Assembly: GCA_965262785.1 (NCBI GenBank)
Contig: OZ253559.1
Span: forward strand, 1-64,000
Reading direction: 5' to 3'
Length of the DNA: 64,000 nucleotides
Source: G965218495 sp965262785
Lineage (GTDB): Bacteria; Bacteroidota; Rhodothermia; Rhodothermales; Bin80
A model generated the notes under the pieces. That model ran no database searches. It was not told where the DNA came from and was given only the letters and a program-made list of their open reading frames with translations. Made by a program: the position numbers and the translations under genes. Of this stretch, positions 25,364-33,962 are shown piece by piece. Within the stretch, counting starts at the first letter, position 1; each line of letters begins with the position of its first letter.

Positions 25364-28210
25364 TTACCACCCGGTGGTATAGAGCAGGCGCAAAGTTCCT
25401 ACACGCCCAATCTTTGGGGCGCCGATGAATTCGCGATGCAGGTTATCGGTAACGTTTGCCACATTCAGATCCGCTCTCAGGCCCCTACCAATGTCATACC
25501 CTACCCCCAGGTCTACCAGGAAGTACGGATCCACATCTCCGATGTATTGTCCACTCACCATCGTGAAGCCGTCTACGTAGCGGCCGGATGCGATGACGGA
25601 GAGGCCGTTGTCCAGCCTGTAGGCGCCGCCCAGCTTGAACTTTAGTGCAGGGGCATTCAGTGCCAGGGTGGCGGTCGGTTCGTCCTCACCCGTTTCGGTG
25701 TTGTCAAAGAAGTCATCGCTGACCCATGACATGTTCGCAAATAGCGAGAGCTCTTCTGAAGCGAGTACCTGAATCGCCACATCCGCTCCGTAGTAGCTGA
25801 TGTGACCAAAGTTTGGATACGTTACCAGAAGCTCAGGTAGATTCCCGATGCCTGCATGATTCTCGTTTGGCTGTACCACGCCGATCGGCGTGGACGCGCT
25901 GGGCAGATCGCTTCCGGCAATGCCGACTAGTATCGCGGCTGCAGTTTCCGGTGACATGTCCAAGCCCGCCAGCGCTCCCAAGAGGTTCAAAATCGCAACC
26001 AGGTCCGAGTTTCCGGCAATGCCAGCCGCCAGATCCCGTGTGAGATCCTGCGATAGCGTAGGCACCAGCACGAATGGCGTCTTCATCCGCAGGGAGCCAA
26101 CAAAGTTCTCTTTTTCGGTGTAATATGCGTCAATAGCCAACAGAACTCTGTTGTTGATAATACCCTTGTAGCCAGCCTCGATCGTCATAGACTCCTTGGG
26201 CTTGAGACTCGGGATGGGCGACAGGTCGTTGGGAATGGGGTCTATCTGCCGCGAGGAAAGGTTAAGCAGTCCCAGCTGACCTGCACTGAATCCCTCAACC
26301 TGCGTCTCGCTGGGATGCAAAAGCTGCTTTACGGTTCCCAGCTGAGAAGACAACAGGGCCCGCAGCGCAGGGTCAAGCCCTAGAGCCTCGATCAGCAGAT
26401 CCGCCAAATCATCGTTAGGGAGGTCACTGAGGCCTTGGTACATGAGGCCGTAGACCAGGCCGGTCGGGAGGCCGACTGGCGCGTCCGCCCCCACCATCCC
26501 CGGAATAAGACTGGATGCTACGAGATCCGTAGGCGCCCCAATCTGCAGGTAGGCAGCATTGCGGTCCCAAGTGTATCCATTGATTGCGCCACGCCCGCGA
26601 ATACCCAAGGAGTCGCCACCCCCAATTGGGAGCTGCGCCGCAATGAGGTCCAAAAACATCGACGTCGCAGACGGATTGACCACGGTGCTGTTGAAAGTCA
26701 ACCTAAAGCTGTTGGCCGTAGACGGCTTAAATACGATAGCTGCTCGTGGTGACAGCCGAACTTTTTCAAAAACGCTATGGTAATCAGCACGCATGGCGAC
26801 GACCAGATCCAGCTTGGGATTAATCTGGGTCTTTGACTGTACATATGCGCCCAGCTCCTGAATGTCATCGCTGTCTTCGTTGCGACCATAGACCGTTCCG
26901 TTGGAGTTGGGAGAGAGGAATTCGAGGTCAATACCCATGACCAACTCCTCCCTTTCTCCACCAATATGGAAATCATACTGGGCCTGAATGTTAGCCTGAC
27001 TGGAATACTCAATCACGGGGTCTCCGTTGTAGACATAGGACTCACCCGAGTCGTTCTTATTGAGGTACGCTTGCGCAAAGAACGGGCCGCTGTTGAAGCG
27101 AATCTGCCCATATTTGGCCTTGTAACCGACACCTTGGATAGTGCCGATGCCGCTTAGCACTGTGTTGGTCACTGCGCCGATACCTGCATTGAGTATGAGC
27201 GATCTGTTTTCTCTAAAACGGTATTCCGCAGATCCCGAGAACTGCGCCTTTCTGAACGTGTTGTCGCGAGGTCCATCTATGAACAGTTGCTGCGCGTCCA
27301 GTGCGTCTGGACACTCACCAAATCGCTGCGCATTCACAAGGTCCGCGGAGCAGTTTTCGAGCTCGAAGTCGTTGGCCCGCCCAAGGCTGCCCGTAATCTT
27401 CAGGCCAAGCTTCTGGCCAACCACGCGCGCGACACGGCCTTGGAAATTCAGCAGAGATCGCTGCCCGCCTCCGGCCGCAACTGTGACACCCGGATGAGAA
27501 AAGGCATCCTTGGTTATGTAGTGAATCACACCTGAGTCCACGCCCGGGCCATAGAGTGCCGCACCGGGGCCGCGCACCACCTCGACGCGGTCAATGTCGA
27601 TGGGGAGGCTCGGCATGATGTTATGAATATTGATACCAATAACGGCCTGGCCCGCCTGCCTGTAGTCGGTCAGAATGTACGTAGCCCCACTGAAAACATT
27701 GTTGAAGCCTCGAAGCACGACCTCATGGCGGTCAATGCCCGTCTGGGCCATGTCAAGCCCGGCAACGTTGCGCAGTGCTCTGATCGCCGTCTGTGGCGCC
27801 TCGAGTTCGATCTCACGGCCGCTGATAACACTGATGGATGCGGGCGCTTCCAGAACTTTTTCCTGTTTTCGGCCTGCCGTCACCTGAACTGGATCCAGCT
27901 CAATTCCTGGCTTGAGTGCAACATCCGCCGGAGTGATTTCCCCCGCAACGATGGTCACCGTGAGCTCAATATTCTGGTACCCGGTATAGGTGACCAGCAC
28001 CGCATGCTCTCCAGGAATCAACCCTGCAATCGTGTACTTGCCATCTATGTCGGTGGCTCCCCCCGAGGTTGTGCCTGCAATGATTATGTTGGCACCTGGT
28101 AGGGCCTCGCCGGTGGCGGCATCGGTCACCGTTCCCGCAATGGTACCGGTCTGCGCCCAAAGCGGTGCGGCAAACAGCAAGAGGGTTGTGATAGAAAGGG
28201 CAAATCTCAT
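25364..28210 (-). CDS. TonB-dependent outer-membrane receptor with carboxypeptidase-regulatory-like domain
   Basis: 948 residues. Signal peptide (about 1-19, ending LWAQ) is followed by a carboxypeptidase-regulatory-like beta domain (about 21-105: GTIAGTVTDAATGEALPGANI), a plug domain (about 115-235, with VLEAPASISVISGREIE and VEVVRGPGAALYGPGVDSG) and a long beta-barrel. It ends in a LRLLYTTGW segment, with terminal aromatic Trp as in barrel-targeting signals. It imports an unknown ligand with TonB energy. No SusD partner is adjacent; its neighbours are purB upstream and nuoA downstream. Confidence 0.9.
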   Translation of the reverse strand: MRFALSITTLLLFAAPLWAQTGTIAGTVTDAATGEALPGANIIIAGTTSGGATDIDGKYTIAGLIPGEHAVLVTYTGYQNIELTVTIVAGEITPADVALKPGIELDPVQVTAGRKQEKVLEAPASISVISGREIELEAPQTAIRALRNVAGLDMAQTGIDRHEVVLRGFNNVFSGATYILTDYRQAGQAVIGINIHNIMPSLPIDIDRVEVVRGPGAALYGPGVDSGVIHYITKDAFSHPGVTVAAGGGQRSLLNFQGRVARVVGQKLGLKITGSLGRANDFELENCSADLVNAQRFGECPDALDAQQLFIDGPRDNTFRKAQFSGSAEYRFRENRSLILNAGIGAVTNTVLSGIGTIQGVGYKAKYGQIRFNSGPFFAQAYLNKNDSGESYVYNGDPVIEYSSQANIQAQYDFHIGGEREELVMGIDLEFLSPNSNGTVYGRNEDSDDIQELGAYVQSKTQINPKLDLVVAMRADYHSVFEKVRLSPRAAIVFKPSTANSFRLTFNSTVVNPSATSMFLDLIAAQLPIGGGDSLGIRGRGAINGYTWDRNAAYLQIGAPTDLVASSLIPGMVGADAPVGLPTGLVYGLMYQGLSDLPNDDLADLLIEALGLDPALRALLSSQLGTVKQLLHPSETQVEGFSAGQLGLLNLSSRQIDPIPNDLSPIPSLKPKESMTIEAGYKGIINNRVLLAIDAYYTEKENFVGSLRMKTPFVLVPTLSQDLTRDLAAGIAGNSDLVAILNLLGALAGLDMSPETAAAILVGIAGSDLPSASTPIGVVQPNENHAGIGNLPELLVTYPNFGHISYYGADVAIQVLASEELSLFANMSWVSDDFFDNTETGEDEPTATLALNAPALKFKLGGAYRLDNGLSVIASGRYVDGFTMVSGQYIGDVDPYFLVDLGVGYDIGRGLRADLNVANVTDNLHREFIGAPKIGRVGTLRLLYTTGW

Positions 28211-28284
28211 GACAATTCTCCGTAATGAGGAACTTGGCTGTTCTGGCCCGACAAAGAAAAGATACGAATCGCACAGGGCATACG

Positions 28285-29580
28285 CTACGCTATACCAGCG
28301 CGCGTATATATGGCATCAACGCGCCGCAGGTGGTATTCATCATCAAAGGCATCGTGAATTTCTTCGGGCGACAGATACGACTTGATTGCGGGATCGCCAA
28401 GCACCAGCGCTTTGAATGACTTTTCTTCTTTCCATGCCTGCATCGCACGGGGCTGCACCAGGTCGTATGCCGTTTCGCGGCTTAGACCCTGTTCAATTAG
28501 CTTTAGCAGCAGGCGCTGGCTATTATACAGGCCGTAGGTGCGCCCCATGTTGCGGCGCATGTTTTCCGGAAACACTACCAGGTCACGCACAATGCGGCAC
28601 ATGCGGTGCAAGGCATAGTGAACGATGGTGGTGGCGTCCGGCAGGAGCACGCGCTCTGCACTTGAGTGGGAAATGTCGCGCTCGTGCCACAAGGCAACGT
28701 TTTCATAGGCCGTCACCATGTACCCGCGCAGCAGGCGTGCGCAGCCGGTGATATTCTCTGAGCCTATCGGGTTGCGCTTGTGAGGCATGGCCGACGATCC
28801 CTTTTGTCCGGGCCTGAACGCCTCTTCCGCTTCGCGTACTTCGCTGCGCTGCAGATGGCGGATTTCAACAGCAATCCTTTCCATTGTAGCACCCACAAGG
28901 GCCAGCGTAGCTACGTAGCATGCGTGCCGATCCCGCTGGAGAACCTGCGTAGAAATGGGAGCCGGTGTAAGGCCTAGCTCTTCACACACGAATTGCTCCA
29001 CCTCCGGCGGAGTGTGTGCAAACGTCCCTACCGCACCGGACAGCTTTCCGACCGCAACAGCATGGGCAGCGGCGACGAACCGCTCCTTGTTGCGTTGCAT
29101 CTCTTTATAGAACAACGCCATCTTGAGTCCCAAGGTAGTCGGCTCTGCATGCACGCCATGCGTACGACCCATCATAAGGGTTCGCTTGTGCTCCAGTGCC
29201 CTTGCGCGCAGCACTGCCAAGAGAGCATCGATGCCACCGAGAATCAGCGTACTGGCCTTCTTCAGCCGAATACCCCAAGCGGTATCGACCACATCGGATG
29301 AAGTAAGCCCGTAATGAATCCACTTTTTTTCCGGCCCCAGTGATTCGCTCACGGCGCGCGTGAAAGCAACTACATCGTGGCGTGTTGACTCCTCTATCTC
29401 GCGGATCCGGTTAAGGTCAAAGGTGGCAGCCGCGCGAAGCTTGGCTACGTCATCGCGGGGTATGACTCCGATTTTGGCCCACGCTTCACAAGCCGCCAAT
29501 TCCACTTCAAGCCAGGCTTCGAATTGCGCCTGGTCACTCCAGAGGGACTTCATTTCGGGACGCGTGTAACGGTCTATCAC
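28285..29580 (-). CDS. purB: Adenylosuccinate lyase
   Basis: 431 residues, as in the B. subtilis-type enzymes. PurB acts twice in purine synthesis, releasing fumarate from SAICAR and from adenylosuccinate. Seen: MIDRYTRPEMKSLWS at the N-terminus, TSSDVVDTAWG, MGRTHGVHAEPTTLG (catalytic His) and the fumarase/lyase signature GSSAMPHKRNPIGSE. The start is GTG at 29580. It is 36 bases downstream of the ECF sigma gene on the same strand and may be co-transcribed with it. Confidence 0.97.
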   Translation of the reverse strand: MIDRYTRPEMKSLWSDQAQFEAWLEVELAACEAWAKIGVIPRDDVAKLRAAATFDLNRIREIEESTRHDVVAFTRAVSESLGPEKKWIHYGLTSSDVVDTAWGIRLKKASTLILGGIDALLAVLRARALEHKRTLMMGRTHGVHAEPTTLGLKMALFYKEMQRNKERFVAAAHAVAVGKLSGAVGTFAHTPPEVEQFVCEELGLTPAPISTQVLQRDRHACYVATLALVGATMERIAVEIRHLQRSEVREAEEAFRPGQKGSSAMPHKRNPIGSENITGCARLLRGYMVTAYENVALWHERDISHSSAERVLLPDATTIVHYALHRMCRIVRDLVVFPENMRRNMGRTYGLYNSQRLLLKLIEQGLSRETAYDLVQPRAMQAWKEEKSFKALVLGDPAIKSYLSPEEIHDAFDDEYHLRRVDAIYTRAGIA

Positions 29581-29616
29581 GACGGTATCAGATGGCTACT
29601 TTATGGGAACGGTCCG

Positions 29617-30225
29617 CTACAGGATTTCTCGCTTACTGCGCAGGTATTTGTAGAGCAACTTGCGGGCGCGAAAAATATGTGCCTTAACCGTCCCAAGCGG
29701 GATGTCAAGCTCCTGCGCGATTTCTTCATACGTCTTCTCCTCTTGATGGCGCAACACGATTACGCGATGATACTTCGGTGGGAGTCGGTCGATGGCAATC
29801 TGAATCAACTCGCGGCGCTGATCCCTGACGATATGCTTGTCGGGTCGGTACTCCTCATCTCGCAATTCAATTTGCGCCGGCCCTTCTCCCGGTTGTGCTG
29901 GCTTGTCCAGCGAAACCGTGGGCAGCCTTTTCTTGCGAAGAAAATCTATTGCGTGATTCGTCGCGATCTTGTACAGCCATGTCGAGAACGCAAATCCGCT
30001 GGAGTACGAACCCAGGGCGTTGAATGCCTTGATGAAGCTCTCCTGGACTAGGTCGTCTACGTCGCCCGGCTTGTGAACGGTGCGCGCGATGTGGTGGCGC
30101 AGCGCATTCGAGTATTTTTGCATGAGCGCCGCGTAGGCGCTCTGGTCTCCCGCAAGGGCAGCTGCAACCAGGGCGCGGTCCTGCTCACTTGATGCAGAAT
30201 GAGAAGGTGCCACGGGGTTTGGCAT
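29617..30225 (-). CDS. ECF-type RNA polymerase sigma factor
   Basis: 202 residues. Region 2 is clear (LVQESFIKAFNALGSYSSGFAFSTWLYKIATNHAID in adjoining pieces, about 55-95) and region 4 near the end (LPPKYHRVIVLRHQEEKTYEEIAQ then IPLGTVKAHIFRARKLL). The Lys/Arg-rich C-terminus is typical of Bacteroidota ECF factors. No anti-sigma gene is next to it; neighbours are an Lrp/AsnC regulator upstream (28 bases) and purB downstream, so its regulon and control are unknown. Confidence 0.93.
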   Translation of the reverse strand: MPNPVAPSHSASSEQDRALVAAALAGDQSAYAALMQKYSNALRHHIARTVHKPGDVDDLVQESFIKAFNALGSYSSGFAFSTWLYKIATNHAIDFLRKKRLPTVSLDKPAQPGEGPAQIELRDEEYRPDKHIVRDQRRELIQIAIDRLPPKYHRVIVLRHQEEKTYEEIAQELDIPLGTVKAHIFRARKLLYKYLRSKREIL

Positions 30226-30253
30226 GCAGCGGTCGTAGAATAGCGGTCGTCAT

Positions 30254-30760
30254 TTATGACTCAGCAATGCTACCGCTTCGAAAACGCCTGGCCGGTTCTG
30301 GCTCGGGCACCACGGTAAGGCACTGGGATTCTTTGTACGAATTCAGCACGATGCTGGTGTGAGTATTCGTAACGCCTGGCAAGGCTTGAATCCGCGAGAG
30401 GAAAACCTCCAGGGACTCAGTATTGCGGGTGCGCACCTTGAGAATATGCGATCCCTCACCCGTAACGGAGTGGGTTTCCAGGATCTCGTCGCAGGCGCAA
30501 AGCTGCATTAGCGTCGACTCATGCCGGCTTGGCGCGTCTACCGACACCCGGATGAATGCTGTGATGTCATAGTGCAGCATTCTAGCGTCCAGGACTGCGT
30601 GGTAACCCGTTATGACGCCGCGCTCTTCCAGCTTGCGCACCCGATCGCTTACGGCCGGAACAGATAGCCCCACGAGCTCCGCTATCGCGTTGCACTTCAT
30701 TCGCCCCTTCTCCTGCAGCAACCGCAGGATGGTAGCATTAATGTGGTCGATGCGCTTCAT
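30254..30760 (-). CDS. Lrp/AsnC family transcriptional regulator
   Basis: 168 residues from ATG 30760. N-terminal winged helix (about 1-60): INATILRLLQEKGRMKCNAIAELVGLSVPAVSDRVRKLEERG in adjoining pieces, ending GVITGYHAVLD. C-terminal RAM/effector domain (about 65-145) with GEGSHILKVRTRNTESLEVFL and LPGVTNTHTSIVL. Such proteins sense amino acids and form octamers. It is upstream of the ECF sigma and purB on the same strand. The specific ligand is unknown. The last 20 residues are Arg/Glu-rich and not part of the family core. Confidence 0.93.
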   Translation of the reverse strand: MKRIDHINATILRLLQEKGRMKCNAIAELVGLSVPAVSDRVRKLEERGVITGYHAVLDARMLHYDITAFIRVSVDAPSRHESTLMQLCACDEILETHSVTGEGSHILKVRTRNTESLEVFLSRIQALPGVTNTHTSIVLNSYKESQCLTVVPEPEPARRFRSGSIAES

Positions 30761-31600
30761 GGAAGCACTCCCGTTCAAAATCGTTGAGTCTTTGGAACAT
30801 TCTCACAAGGTCACCGGATCCCAAACCGTAGAAATAGCACGCCGCGCCGCTGTATGCGACCGTCTTGCACCGCAACCTAGGACGCAGAGTAAATTGCTTC
30901 AGCCCAGCAGCGCTGTTCACGACACAACGTGCAAACGTAATCCTGAAGGGCCTGAGTGTGTCGCAGGCATTCCACTAGGCCTTTTTGGGTCGGTTGTCAC
31001 GGACGGGGCTGGCTGGAATGAAATCCAGTTCCTACCACCGGATCTACTTTTCCTCAGCCGGTTCTTCATAAATGGCCTGATACGCGTGAATCGGTGGAAA
31101 GCATGCAGTCTGCCGTTCGGACACCAAGCGCAGCAATCCGCCCAGCTTACCTGGCGTAAACTGTAAAACAGGTAGGCCGCTTCAGGTGAATAGCCGCCTC
31201 TCAGACTGTGCTCCTGCGAGTCTTGGAAAATCTCGGCGAGGCTGGACTAGTCGGCTGCTAAAGTTGCGGTATTCCGCCAGTTGGAAGGTAATTCGAATAC
31301 CTACGGCAGCTGGGCCTAGGAGCAGGAGCTCGGTCTATTCAGCGCTCACCATGCCCGAATTGCACTTCACGGTGTCAGCGGGGCACACCAATCAGCTCAG
31401 ATCCAACTCCATGCCATAGTCCGGGCAATGAACTGGATCTATGCACTGCAGCTGCATTTGATTCGTGTGGGCGCCAAGTAGGCCAACAGGATGCCATTGC
31501 TTTAAGTGCTGATCACAAACTGGAAGCCTCTGACCGGAAAGCCTGTGCCAGCACCCATCCGCAGGAGGTCGTACGCTGCGCTGAAGGCCAGCTCCTTGCG
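30761..31600. other. Gene-poor stretch between the Lrp/AsnC and cyclase genes
   Basis: About 840 bases. Only short frames on both strands, none with a recognisable family. A minus-strand frame near 31390-31200 and another near 31170-31050 look weakly protein-like but carry stops, so a decayed gene is possible. No RNA gene was seen. It should include the Lrp/AsnC promoter. Confidence 0.45.
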
Positions 31601-32413
31601 TCAATTCACTAATGCAACCATACGCAATGGACCGCCGCTGCCGCCCTTGATCTTCATGGGCAGAGCGATGATCACGAAGCCCTCGGCCGAGAGGCTATCG
31701 AGGTTGGCTACATTCTCGAATACGGGTATGTTGCCTGCAAACAGTGTTTGATGGGCTTCAAACGACGTGGACTGGCCATAGTCTATGCTGGGAGTATCGA
31801 TGCCAATCGCACTGATAGAGCGCTCAGCTACCAGCCAGTGTGCCGCCGCGGGGGCCAATCCCGGAAAATGCAGCTCCGCAATTCCTTCCGGGCCGCGCCG
31901 ATCAGTCCCCATGTACAGGGTACGATCCGGCCAGAATTGACCATAGCCTGTTTTCAGGAGCACAATCACCTTTTCTGGCAGTGGTCCATGCTGGGCCTCC
32001 CAGTCCATAAAGTCCTGCACGGTAACGAGATAGTCCCGATCTGCCAGCGCAATTTTGGAGACATCGACCACTACGGCGGGGCCCATAAGGCGTTCAAGTG
32101 GGATTTCGTCCGTGCTCCACTGTCCTTCCGAGAAGTGTATGGGCGCATCAAGATGCGTACCGCCATGTTCTGCAGCCTGAAAGGCATTGGCCTCATAGTA
32201 ATACCCGGCTTCCTGCCAACCTTTGGTCCCTTCGGTTAGGACGAAGCCGTCAGCCGTTGGCCAATAGATGGTGGTCTCGTCAAAGCTGTATGTAAGATCG
32301 ATAATCGTGCCCTGCGGCCACGAAAAGGCGCCAACCGTGGTGATCTCCTCCTCTTTCTCAACGCACGCTGCTATCGCCAGGGCACATACAATCACTAGCA
32401 CTGCGTATTTCAT
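31601..32413 (-). CDS. Cyclase-family (kynurenine formamidase-like) lipoprotein
   Basis: 270 residues. The N-terminus is a lipoprotein signal (hydrophobic 4-16, then IAACVE, lipid Cys about 17). The remainder is a cyclase/kynurenine formamidase-like metal hydrolase domain: the hallmark HGGTHLDAPIHF gives His83, His87, Asp89 and His93 as metal ligands, and GIDTPSIDYG lies near 225. Known members hydrolyse N-formylkynurenine or other amides and esters; an exported lipoprotein version has no assigned substrate. It stands alone, divergent from a tRNA with anticodon CAT. Confidence 0.88.
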   Translation of the reverse strand: MKYAVLVIVCALAIAACVEKEEEITTVGAFSWPQGTIIDLTYSFDETTIYWPTADGFVLTEGTKGWQEAGYYYEANAFQAAEHGGTHLDAPIHFSEGQWSTDEIPLERLMGPAVVVDVSKIALADRDYLVTVQDFMDWEAQHGPLPEKVIVLLKTGYGQFWPDRTLYMGTDRRGPEGIAELHFPGLAPAAAHWLVAERSISAIGIDTPSIDYGQSTSFEAHQTLFAGNIPVFENVANLDSLSAEGFVIIALPMKIKGGSGGPLRMVALVN

Positions 32414-32491
32414 AGCTCCTGAATTAAGGATGATGGAACAGCATTTGGAATTGGACCCGCCTTCGGCTGAAGGCGTTTACCGCGCTGTACC

Positions 32492-32565
32492 GGGCCCATA
32501 GCTCAGTCGGTTAGAGCAGCGGACTCATAATCCGTAGGTCGGGGGTTCAAGTCCCTCTGGGCCCA
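32492..32565 (+). tRNA. tRNA with anticodon CAT (tRNA-Ile2 or tRNA-Met)
   Basis: 74 bases with a full cloverleaf. Acceptor GGGCCCA pairs with TGGGCCC; the anticodon stem GCGGA/TCCGT closes loop CTCATAA, anticodon CAT; T arm GGGGG TTCAAGT CCCTC with one mismatch-tolerant pair. CCA is not encoded (A then CGA). The strongly GC acceptor and GACTCATAATC arm look more like tRNA-Ile2, whose C34 is changed to lysidine, than elongator tRNA-Met, but this cannot be settled by eye. Confidence 0.9.
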
Positions 32566-33962
32566 CGAACAGCGCGAGCCGCCTCTTGGAGAATATTACG
32601 AACGAATCCCATGCCTTTTCCAGTTGGCGTTTGATGCCTACCTGCCGGCCATCCAGCTGAAAAAAACGGCATGTTTACAAGCTGTTGAACCTTGCATATT
32701 CTGCCGCGGACCAAGCGAAGCGCCACCTACGACGGCCGCCGGGTCGGATGCGCGTTGCAGCACCGGGAGCGGCGATGGGGCTTGTTGTGCGTTACGTGCC
32801 ATCATGCCCAAGGGTATGGGTACCATAAGCGCTATCTGGCGCTGCCCAACAGGCGATCGCAGGGCTAAGGCAGTGCCGAATAGCCAGCACAAATATGGCA
32901 CTGCCATAAACTTCACGGTATTCTACAAGGGCCAACAATGGCCGGTAGGCTCACGGTGGCTATCAGTTCTTGGACGAAGCGCGCAGGCCGAGTTTTGCCA
33001 AAAAGTAGCGACGTTGGAACGAACGTTCATCTGGCCGGACGATCGAAAAGACCAACCCAATGAAGAACTCCATCTGAACGCAGACGCTTTGCCGGTTGCT
33101 GACGATGCCTGTCTTGGCACTGGAGCCGGCCAAGGCGTTGTCCAAGCCCGCGCAGTTACATCGTAAACCCAAAGCCGCAATATCCGCCAGATCCCGAACG
33201 CATTTGATACTGTCCAGCTGGAGTACAAAGATGCGGCGCTTAGTCCACGACGACACGCGCCCGGATTCGTAGAGGACACTTCTGTTCGGTTTGTGATGAG
33301 GCTTGTGACACTGACCAGTACGGCGCATGGGCGGTTGGCAAGCCTCATGATGCAGCCTGCGCATGCAGCACTCCAGACGGCTGGGCCGGGGCTACACGAC
33401 CGCGGTGATCGCATGCAAGGCCGAGTAGACCATCCCGGTGCCGCTACAAGCCACCGGCTACGTGTAAGTACCAATTGACGCCTTGCACTTTTCTGGCCCC
33501 ACCATCGCAGCACCAGCTATCTCATGCGCTGAAAATGACGTAATCTGGGCAAGTGCTTTGAGGAGATGCAGGCTGCGTCTGCGGAAGAACCGGATAGGCG
33601 ACAGCGCAATGGCGCACTTGCAGGCGCTTGTGCGCAAGCACCTGTCCAGGCCCCTTGCAGACTACGGGCGAAAGTATGCCGGCTTATTCAATGACTACGA
33701 AGCCGCCGACCTGGCCCACGGGCTGGACTGAGGAATTCAGGACCCTGACTTACGAACGTCTGGAAGCCATTGACCCGGACAATTGCGACTGGCAACGTGA
33801 AGACATCCTGCAGCGCCTTCCGGGGGGGATCTCATCATTGCCTGTAGCCGAACCAATTCGCTCTGCGAATGAATAGCCTTCAGCTGCCGGTTTGCCGTCC
33901 TGTGCTCAACTGGCGCCTTGTCTATTTCTTGCGCCACGTTGGACCGTTACATGGGCTTTATG
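32566..33962. other. Long gene-poor region downstream of feoB
   Basis: About 1.4 kb with no intact gene. Minus-strand frames contain hydrophobic segments (for example MAVPYLCWLFGTALAL near 32900 and MEFFIGLVFSIV near 33060) in different phases, suggesting a decayed membrane-protein gene. A plus-strand stretch at about 33610-33876 has protein-like sequence broken by one frame change (LADYGRKYAGLFNDYEAADL, then EEFRTLTYERLEAIDPDN). Neither could be assigned to a family. Confidence 0.4.

Noticed and set aside
32620..33170. A TspO-like membrane protein on the minus strand
   Set aside because: Only one hydrophobic segment (VPYLCWLFGTALAL) resembles the family; the other conserved parts were not found in any frame.
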